Part shown: in pieces, positions 6,974 through 11,538 of the stretch
Numbering within the stretch: position 1 is the stretch's first letter
Layout of the letters: each line of letters starts with the position of its first letter
Assembly: GCF_035818635.1 (NCBI RefSeq)
Contig: NZ_JAYLLH010000052.1
Coordinates: 1-11,538, forward strand
Direction of reading: 5' to 3'
DNA length: 11,538 nucleotides
Source of the DNA: Mesobacterium_A hydrothermale
GTDB taxonomy: Bacteria; Pseudomonadota; Alphaproteobacteria; Rhodobacterales; Rhodobacteraceae
The notes under the pieces: generated by a model
Told to the model about the DNA's origin: nothing
Database searches by the model: none
Seen by the model: the letters and a program-made list of their open reading frames with translations, nothing else
Translations under genes and position numbers: made by a program

Positions 6974-6997
6974 CCCCGTCGCGCCCGCGCGATGGGG
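6974..6997. repeat. Inverted repeat (stem-loop) inside the DUF2493 leader
   Basis: CCCCGTCGCG (6974-6983) pairs with CGCGATGGGG (6988-6997) around a 4-base loop. One position is G-T on the plus strand and A-C on the minus strand. It is enclosed by the longer-range 9-bp inverted repeat 6948-6956/7040-7048. Confidence 0.5.
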
Positions 6998-7010
6998 TGG
7001 AACCGAAGCG

Positions 7011-7024
7011 CAGCGGAGGACGGC
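7011..7024. repeat. Direct repeat copy 2 of CAGCGGAGGACGGC
   Basis: This block is identical to bases 4831-4844. Here it runs directly into the perfect 12-bp palindrome CGGCCATGGCCG (7021-7032). An 11-base block GGCCGTTGCGG follows at 7028-7038 and also recurs in the other leader (4923-4933). Confidence 0.55.
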
Positions 7025-7132
7025 CATGGCCGTTGCGGGCCCGTCCGGGCTCTGCTCCGTTTTGCCCGCTCTCGGAAGGCCGGAAGGCGTGGCTCTGATC
7101 GCGGAGGCGCTGGCCGGCTGCGCCGACTCCGA

Positions 7133-8176
7133 TCAATCCTCGGCGTGGTCGAGGAAGGTCACGGCATCCTCGGGCGCCAGTTGCGGACGCAGATGCGCGC
7201 GCAACGCGTCGCGGCCATTGGCCCGCAGATCGTCATTGATATCGCCGAGACAGGGGGAGAGATGGACGGCGTCGATCCCGGCCCCGATGGCCCGATGCGC
7301 CAGTTGGTCCGCGGCGGACAGGCCCGCCGGGTCGGCATCGACGGCGATGTAGAGGCGGCGAAGATCGGCGGGCAGCTGCAGGGCTGCGAGATGATTGGCG
7401 GACAGAGCCGCCACCGCAGGCAACTCCGGCAGGGCCAGATGCAGGGAGAGCATGGTCTCAAGCCCTTCGCCTGCGGCCAGCACGCTGACCGGTTTGCCGA
7501 TGCGAACACCATAGCCGAGGAGATTGCCCATCGCCTTGCGCGGTGGAATGACCGGGGCCTTGTCCGCAGTGGCGGGGTCAAGCCAGGTGCGGTGCAGGCC
7601 GGTGAGCCGTCCATCGAGGTCCGTTACCTTGGCGAGCAGGGCGGGCCAAGTCTCGGGCGGATCGTTCAGTGCGTGATCCTCGCGCCAATAAAAGCAGTTC
7701 GGGTGAAACCGTAGACTGTCGAGATGGCCCAGCCCGGTGAGGCCGCGTCCGGCGAGATAGCGTTCGGCCAAGGTGCCCGACATCGGCTGGCCCATGGCCC
7801 AGAGCCGCCGTGCCGCCTCAGGTGAGCCACGACTGGCTGGCGGATTGGCGACGCGGTCCCTGTCTGTCTGCGGCAGGCTGAGAAACCTGCGCGCTTCGTC
7901 CAGCGCGTCCCTCAGGGTGGTGATACCCATGTTCAGGGCGATCAGGTCCAGAAGGTCCCCGTGCTGCCCGGTTGCGGAATCGGTCCATTTTCCGGCGGCA
8001 CCGGGACCATAGATCGGACCGGTCAGTCTGACATAGAGGCTGCGGCCTGGTGTGTTCTGCACATCGCCAACAACCCAGTAGCGGCCCTGTTTGCGCCCGT
8101 TCGTGAGGTAGTGACGGCAGACGGCCTCGGCATCCTCGGCAAGGCGGCGGGCGATGTCGGCGGCGGGGCTGAGCAT
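7133..8176 (-). CDS. DUF7146/Toprim domain protein, primase-like
   Basis: A 347-aa protein. The start chosen is the ATG at 8174-8176, because a perfect Shine-Dalgarno AGGAGG (plus 8185-8190) stands 8 bases before it. A longer in-frame opening would read through the preceding terminator into the ParB-like gene. The N-terminal ~100 residues resemble a primase-type domain without the zinc cysteines, with GKWTDSATGQHGDLLDLIA near 62-80. A mid domain (~120-230) includes LAERYLAGRGL. The C-terminal Toprim domain has its catalytic glutamate at E237 in AGEGLETMLS and the metal-binding DxD at D280/D282 in VDADPAG. Toprim domains of primases and topoisomerases perform Mg-dependent nucleotidyl chemistry. 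Proteins of this type are frequent on plasmids and integrative elements. A role in element DNA replication or processing is inferred. No helicase motif is present. Confidence 0.9.
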   Translation of the reverse strand: MLSPAADIARRLAEDAEAVCRHYLTNGRKQGRYWVVGDVQNTPGRSLYVRLTGPIYGPGAAGKWTDSATGQHGDLLDLIALNMGITTLRDALDEARRFLSLPQTDRDRVANPPASRGSPEAARRLWAMGQPMSGTLAERYLAGRGLTGLGHLDSLRFHPNCFYWREDHALNDPPETWPALLAKVTDLDGRLTGLHRTWLDPATADKAPVIPPRKAMGNLLGYGVRIGKPVSVLAAGEGLETMLSLHLALPELPAVAALSANHLAALQLPADLRRLYIAVDADPAGLSAADQLAHRAIGAGIDAVHLSPCLGDINDDLRANGRDALRAHLRPQLAPEDAVTFLDHAED

Positions 8177-8206
8177 GCTTTGTGCCTCCTGTCGTGGATA
8201 GAAAAA

Positions 8207-8232
8207 GGGGCCCGCCATTTCTGGCGGACCCC
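8207..8232 (-). terminator. Intrinsic terminator after the ParB-like gene, within the Toprim-gene leader
   Basis: CCGCCA (8212-8217) and TGGCGG (8222-8227) close a 4-base loop. The stem extends past one mismatch by GGGG (8207-8210) pairing with CCCC (8229-8232). On the minus strand it is followed immediately by five T residues (plus 8202-8206). It lies 44 bases after the ParB-like stop and 30 bases before the Toprim-gene ATG. It either ends the upstream transcript or acts as an attenuator for the Toprim gene. Confidence 0.8.
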
Positions 8233-8276
8233 GGCTGCCGGAACTCGGGGGGAAGGAGCTCCGACCTGCTCTAAGG

Positions 8277-10406
8277 TCACTCGGCTGCTGTCCGGGCGAA
8301 GGCGTCACCGGCGACGGGATCATCTTCTCCCGAGGGCTCGGAATCTCCGATAGCCGGTTCGTCGCCGTCTTCCGCCGATTGCGCTTCGCCGCTGTCAGGA
8401 TCGTCGTTCGAAGGCTCTTCATCCGCGGTGTCCGCATGGTCGACCAGTTCGATCTCCGGTGCGTCCTCTTCCGGCAGCGGCGGCGTGCGCAGCGGGTCTG
8501 GCAGCCAGCCGGTGCCGGAGAGCAGGTCCTCGGCGGCGGCCACCATCTCCGCCTTCTTCAGCCCGGCGATCCGGTCAGCGGCGTCCTCACCTTTCGCCTC
8601 GCGCACGGCTTCGAGGATGCGCGCCTTGGTCACGCGGCCGAGGTAGCTGTCGCCCGTCGCCGTCCAGCCCGCCTTTGCCATGTCGAGCCCGATCGTCCCG
8701 GCCAGCACATCCGCATGCGCGATGGCGCGCGGACGGCGCTGGTAGGGGTCGTGGACGGCATTCACGCTCATCGCAACGCATTGGGCGAAGAGCGCCTTGC
8801 GGCTGCAGCTGTCGAACTCGGTCAGGGCCTCCCAGAGGTCCTCGGATGCCTTCGGAAGGTTCCGCGCCCAGGTCTCGTGGCGCTGGTCGATGGCCTGCGC
8901 ATAGGCCGTGTCGCCTAGGCCCGGCACTTGCGATCCGAAGGCGGAGTTGCGCGGTTCGATCTCGACGCAGCTGTCGACGGCGTAGCGATAGAAGAGCCGC
9001 AGGACCATCGCATGCAGCGCCGCGAGGAAGGCGACCTGCGGGTCCTGGCCCAGTGCGTTGCGCAGCGCCAGGGTCCGATGGGCCGTCAGTTCCATGACGA
9101 GGCGGTCGGAGAGCGGTTTGAGGCCGTCGTCCTCTTCCTCCTCGTCCGTGGTGGAGTTGATGGTGTCGTCGGTGTCCTCGACCGGCGCCGCTTGCGATGC
9201 GACCTCGCCGATATCCTCCACCTCCTCGACCGGCTCGTCGTCGGGCCGCACATAGCCGCGTTCGACCCGCAGCCGCCCGGAACTGTCGATGCTGACGAAG
9301 GCTCCTGCCAGCGCGAGGTCTTCCGCCTCGAACCGGATCGGACGTGCCTCGAGTGCTTCCATCGCCTCCTCGATCTCGCCCAGCCGGGTATCGACGTCGT
9401 CGGGCAACTCGTCGGCCTCCGCATGCTCGGCCTCGAGCGCGTCGTATTCGGCCTTCAGAGCCTGGTAGCTGGCGGCTTCCTCGTCGCTCATCGGCACCGC
9501 CTCGCCATGGATCCGGCGCATCCCGAAAGTGTGGCCATAGGGGAATTCGGTATCGACCTCGACCCATTTCCAGCCCTCGGCGCGGATCGCTTCGGCCTCC
9601 TCGGCCAGCTTCTCGCGCACCATGGCGTCGAGAAGGGCGGCATCCTGCAGCCAGCCTCCATCGTCCTGCTGGAACAGGTCGCGCAGGATCTCGCCCCCGG
9701 CCTCGACGTAATCGTCGAGTCCGACGAACCGCGCCCGCTTGTCCGAGGCCCGCACCGCGCCCTCGGTCAGCATGCGGCGGATCTCGTAGGGCTGCCGGGA
9801 ATAATGCCGCTGCAGCGCCTCCCAGACCTGCTCCTGGCGCGCATGGTCGGGGTTGACCGTGAAGGCCATGAGCTGGTCGAGCGTCATCTCCTCCTCGGCA
9901 TAGGCGTCGAGCAGCGACGGCGCGACGGCGGCGAGCTTCAGCCGCTGTTTGACCACGGTGGCCGAGACGAAGAAGGCGGCCGCGATCTCCTCCTCGGTGC
10001 GACCCTTCTCGCGCATCGCCTGGAAGGCGCGGAACTGGTCGAGCGGATGCAGTGGCGCGCGCTGGACGTTCTCGGCGAGGCTGTCTTCCTCGGCGAGCCC
10101 GTCCGTGCGCACGATGCAGGGCACCAGCGCGGTCTTGTTCATGCGCTTCTGCTTGACGAGCAGTTCCAGCGCCCGGAACCGCCGCCCGCCGGCGGGGATC
10201 GTGTACATGCCTGTCTCGGCACCACTGTCGTCCAGCACCGGCCGCACCGTGATGGAGCTGAGCAGCGTCCGCCGCGCGATATCCTCGGCCAGTTCCTCGA
10301 TCGACACGCCCGCCTTGACGTGGCGCACGTTCGACTGGCTGAGCATCAGTTTGTTGAAGGGGATGTCGCGCGAGGCGCTGAGGGTGATCTTCTGGTGCTT
10401 GGTCAT
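8277..10406 (-). CDS. Large ParB/RepB/Spo0J-family protein
   Basis: A 709-aa protein, far longer than a chromosomal ParB (about 300 aa). The N-terminal ParB-type domain has the NVR segment (26-28), the CTP-binding box AGGRRFRAL (72-80) and the ENVQR box (112-116). A helix-turn-helix follows at about 136-159 (RTEEEIAAAFFVSATVVKQR). Residues ~215-380 are helical and rich in Glu/Ala. An acidic linker spans about 385-425 and contains EEEEDD. A second helical domain follows (~430-630), and the protein ends in a strongly acidic tail of about 65 residues. The ATG has a Shine-Dalgarno GGAG (plus 10415-10418). No ParA gene is present, so classical partition is not shown. Such orphan large ParB-like proteins accompany DUF7146, DUF2493 and DUF736 genes on mobile elements. 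Sequence-specific DNA binding with a CTP-gated clamp is inferred from the boxes. Confidence 0.92.
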   Translation of the reverse strand: MTKHQKITLSASRDIPFNKLMLSQSNVRHVKAGVSIEELAEDIARRTLLSSITVRPVLDDSGAETGMYTIPAGGRRFRALELLVKQKRMNKTALVPCIVRTDGLAEEDSLAENVQRAPLHPLDQFRAFQAMREKGRTEEEIAAAFFVSATVVKQRLKLAAVAPSLLDAYAEEEMTLDQLMAFTVNPDHARQEQVWEALQRHYSRQPYEIRRMLTEGAVRASDKRARFVGLDDYVEAGGEILRDLFQQDDGGWLQDAALLDAMVREKLAEEAEAIRAEGWKWVEVDTEFPYGHTFGMRRIHGEAVPMSDEEAASYQALKAEYDALEAEHAEADELPDDVDTRLGEIEEAMEALEARPIRFEAEDLALAGAFVSIDSSGRLRVERGYVRPDDEPVEEVEDIGEVASQAAPVEDTDDTINSTTDEEEEDDGLKPLSDRLVMELTAHRTLALRNALGQDPQVAFLAALHAMVLRLFYRYAVDSCVEIEPRNSAFGSQVPGLGDTAYAQAIDQRHETWARNLPKASEDLWEALTEFDSCSRKALFAQCVAMSVNAVHDPYQRRPRAIAHADVLAGTIGLDMAKAGWTATGDSYLGRVTKARILEAVREAKGEDAADRIAGLKKAEMVAAAEDLLSGTGWLPDPLRTPPLPEEDAPEIELVDHADTADEEPSNDDPDSGEAQSAEDGDEPAIGDSEPSGEDDPVAGDAFARTAAE

Positions 10407-10431
10407 CGGGATATCTCCGCGACAGGCCAGC

Positions 10432-10448
10432 CGGGAGCCTCTCTCCCG
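10432..10448 (-). promoter_or_regulatory. Short leader hairpin with purine loop, ParB-like gene
   Basis: A CGGGAG/CTCCCG stem has loop AGAGG when read on the minus strand. It ends 25 bases before the ParB-like ATG. The loop is identical to that of the DUF2493 leader hairpin at nearly the same distance from its start. Confidence 0.4.
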
Positions 10449-10479
10449 ACCTCCAAACCCGTCACGGAAAACCCGGCAC

Positions 10480-10587
10480 CCCTCTTACTCTGAGAGAGCC
10501 ACGATAGATCGATGCCGACACCGCGAAACTTCCCACCATCACCACTTGCAATGGCGAACGTGCCATACTATTTCTGAAGTAAGAGGG
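10480..10587. repeat. 10-bp inverted repeats bounding a 108-base segment
   Basis: CCCTCTTACT (10480-10489) and AGTAAGAGGG (10578-10587) are exact inverted copies separated by 88 bases. They could be ends of a small element remnant or a regulatory long-range pairing. Chance cannot be excluded for a 10-base match. Confidence 0.35.
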
Positions 10588-10610
10588 TTGGTTCCCTCAC
10601 CGGCATAGAC

Positions 10611-10633
10611 GGGCTAAGCATTCGGTGCTGCCC
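10611..10633. terminator. Weak hairpin just downstream of the right-edge gene
   Basis: GGGC and AGCA (10611-10614, 10617-10620) pair with TGCT and GCCC (10626-10633), with a 2-base bulge. It starts 6 bases after the stop codon of the minus-strand gene. No T tract follows on that strand; an AATATTTTAA run follows on the plus strand. Terminator function is therefore doubtful. Confidence 0.3.
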
Positions 10634-10639
10634 AATATT

Positions 10640-11389
10640 TTAAGGGCCGCCGGAGAGTAGCTGCTTAGTAGCGGCACCTGCGGCGGCCTCAATTGCCAAG
10701 TCAGCTTTCCTGTCGAAATAGCCGAAAAAACCTCCAAGGTTGCGCCTAACCCATCCGGGCTTAAGCTGTTCGTCTATTTCGTGGCTCATGCGAGCAACGT
10801 CGATATCCGCACTCCTGAGAATCTGACGCAGTGCTTCACAGGTCAGTGCGTCGCCATGTTGATCTTCTACCGGCTCCAAGGCCGATAGACGGTCAACAAG
10901 TGATTTGAGCGCGGACTCTAGAGACCTCGGACCAGAGATCAGTCCTGCCTCAACCTGGCGCAAATAGAAGGAATGTGCAAAAACAAGTGTCCTCAGCTGC
11001 GAATAAAACAGCCTCGCAAGTCGTTCATTTGCATTTTCATCATCCAAGTCCCTTTGAGATTGGATTACGGCAGTATCAAAAATTTGGCCCTGTGACCCAG
11101 ATCGTGTAAGAAATAACTTCAAGTCATCTTGATCGAGGAGATTCCGTTTCTGGCGTTCCTCTGCCAGCCTTGTCTGGTTCCCAGCCCTAATAAATACGAA
11201 TGGCTTCCCCACGCCGACATAGTTGGCCCCAACAGTAGAGATGTCGAACGTACTTAGTGCCTTCGTTTTTGTGCTGCTGAGAAGCCATCCATCGCGAAGA
11301 GCATTCATCGCGTTCGAAAAAGGCTGCGTCAGCTCTCTGCCGTCAACGAGCTGTACTCGAACCTCTTCATCAAGAAGCTTCTTCGCCAA
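10640..11389 (-). CDS. Unrecognised protein with uncertain or disrupted 5' end
   Basis: At least 249 aa, soluble, with no signal peptide or membrane segment, and no family recognised. The only usual start codon in frame is TTG at 11387-11389, and it lacks a Shine-Dalgarno. The frame stays open for another 46 codons, up to a TGA at 11528-11530. That stretch reads like genuine protein, for example DSFVAINPLGFRLNEGSLAD. An ATG at 11529-11531 is one base out of frame, so a one-base deletion near it would give a longer protein of about 297-298 aa. Visible in the protein are an N-terminal mixed alpha/beta part (VRVQLVDGRELTQPF near 11-25), a long helical part (residues ~115-215) and a GWVRRNLGGFFGYF stretch near the C-terminus. 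The DNA is AT-rich (25 of 60 G+C in 10981-11040 against 41 of 60 in 9601-9660), which suggests transfer. The gene may be frameshifted, a pseudogene or a sequencing artefact. Confidence 0.6.
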   Translation of the reverse strand: MAKKLLDEEVRVQLVDGRELTQPFSNAMNALRDGWLLSSTKTKALSTFDISTVGANYVGVGKPFVFIRAGNQTRLAEERQKRNLLDQDDLKLFLTRSGSQGQIFDTAVIQSQRDLDDENANERLARLFYSQLRTLVFAHSFYLRQVEAGLISGPRSLESALKSLVDRLSALEPVEDQHGDALTCEALRQILRSADIDVARMSHEIDEQLKPGWVRRNLGGFFGYFDRKADLAIEAAAGAATKQLLSGGP

Positions 11390-11538
11390 AGTGGATGCAA
11401 TATACTGGGCATCGCCTCTAGTAACTGAGATGTCGGCAAGCGATCCTTCGTTGAGGCGAAAACCTAGTGGATTGATCGCGACAAACGAGTCCGAATTGGG
11501 ATTCCCATTTGGTGCTGGCCGTGCGAGTCATGCTGATG

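Larger units (their letters stand above)
6882..7132 (-). promoter_or_regulatory. Structured leader of the DUF2493 gene
   Basis: The 251 bases between the DUF7146/Toprim stop and the DUF2493 start are rich in symmetry. They contain the CCGCG/CGCGG hairpin (6906-6920), a long-range 9-bp inverted repeat CCGGACGGG (6948-6956) with CCCGTCCGG (7040-7048), and an inner near-perfect 10-bp stem (6974-6997). They also contain the 14-base box shared with the DUF736 leader (7011-7024), the 12-bp palindrome CGGCCATGGCCG (7021-7032) and a GGCGC/GCGCC stem (7106-7124). No clear promoter hexamers are visible. Confidence 0.45.
10407..10639. other. Leader of the ParB-like gene and junction to the AT-richer right-edge gene
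   Basis: The 233 bases hold the leader hairpin at 10432-10448, a 10-bp inverted repeat spanning 10480-10587, a GAGGG/CCCTC hairpin at 10583-10598 and a bulged hairpin at 10611-10633. No convincing promoter hexamers for the ParB-like gene are visible. Base composition changes within this interval, from GC-rich near the ParB-like gene to AT-richer beyond about 10500. Confidence 0.4.

Noticed and set aside
7021..7032. The palindrome CGGCCATGGCCG as a parS centromere
   Set aside because: It does not resemble the usual parS consensus, occurs once, and is explained by the leader repeat module; binding by the ParB-like protein would have to be shown.
6120..7352. Plus-strand open frame of 410 codons across the DUF2493 gene, its leader and the Toprim gene
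   Set aside because: It runs antisense through two confidently identified genes and the spacer between them, has no Shine-Dalgarno support, and has low-complexity Arg/Gly-rich character.
8177..8437. N-terminal extension of the Toprim protein to 8437
   Set aside because: It would be translated from within the ParB-like gene and across a strong terminator. The ATG at 8176 has a perfect Shine-Dalgarno and the conserved protein begins there.
8928..10493. Long plus-strand open frame of 521 codons opposite the ParB-like gene
   Set aside because: It is the antisense shadow of a GC-rich gene with clear ParB motifs. It lacks recognisable protein features, and the minus-strand gene has the Shine-Dalgarno and conserved boxes.
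1..11538. CRISPR arrays, tRNA or rRNA genes, and tandem repeats
   Set aside because: I saw no regularly spaced repeats, no cloverleaf with conserved tRNA arms, and no ribosomal RNA sequence on either strand.

Overview
The window looks like the accessory genome (plasmid or integrative element) of a GC-rich alphaproteobacterium, most likely Rhodobacterales. The basis is the GC-rich codon use of most genes and a minus-strand set whose proteins I recognise as a large ParB-like protein, a DUF7146/Toprim protein, a DUF2493 (SLOG) protein and a DUF736 protein. This combination is familiar from mobile elements of Rhodobacterales and Rhizobiales. That placement rests on family recognition, not on a search.

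Layout from left to right. Bases 1-102 are gene-free apart from a well-placed Shine-Dalgarno and ATG for a frame leaving the window on the minus strand, possibly an insertion sequence. Bases 103-1926 hold a minus-strand operon: ParD-like antitoxin, RelE/ParE toxin (GTG start, 4-base overlap) and a 411-aa helical-repeat protein starting 4 bases after the toxin stop. A perfect 13-bp palindrome lies in front of the antitoxin. Divergent from it, 2132-4237 on the plus strand encodes a 701-aa protein with a DUF4238-like N-terminus and an unrecognised C-terminal half, in AT-richer DNA.

Bases 4353-10406 are the GC-rich core, all on the minus strand. In order of transcription these are ParB-like (709 aa), DUF7146/Toprim (347 aa), DUF2493/SLOG (308 aa), a 150-aa membrane protein and DUF736 (112 aa). 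They do not form a tight operon. Each gene has its own leader of 100 bases or more. Strong hairpin terminators follow ParB, DUF2493 and DUF736. Several leaders carry a short hairpin about 24-30 bases before the start codon, and the DUF2493 and DUF736 leaders share sequence blocks. About 450 bases between the membrane protein and DUF736 hold no gene I can support.

Bases 10640-11389 (open back to 11527) encode an unrecognised AT-richer minus-strand gene with no normal start codon in frame, possibly frameshifted near an ATG at 11529-11531.

How it may work together: the core probably serves maintenance or DNA processing of a mobile element (ParB-type DNA/CTP binding, Toprim chemistry, SLOG nucleotide-ligand sensing). 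The toxin-antitoxin operon would stabilise it, and the two AT-richer genes at its flanks look like separately acquired cargo. The least described items are the DUF4238 two-part protein, the third gene of the toxin-antitoxin operon and the gene at the right edge. No RNA gene, CRISPR array, ParA, relaxase, integrase or complete insertion sequence is visible.
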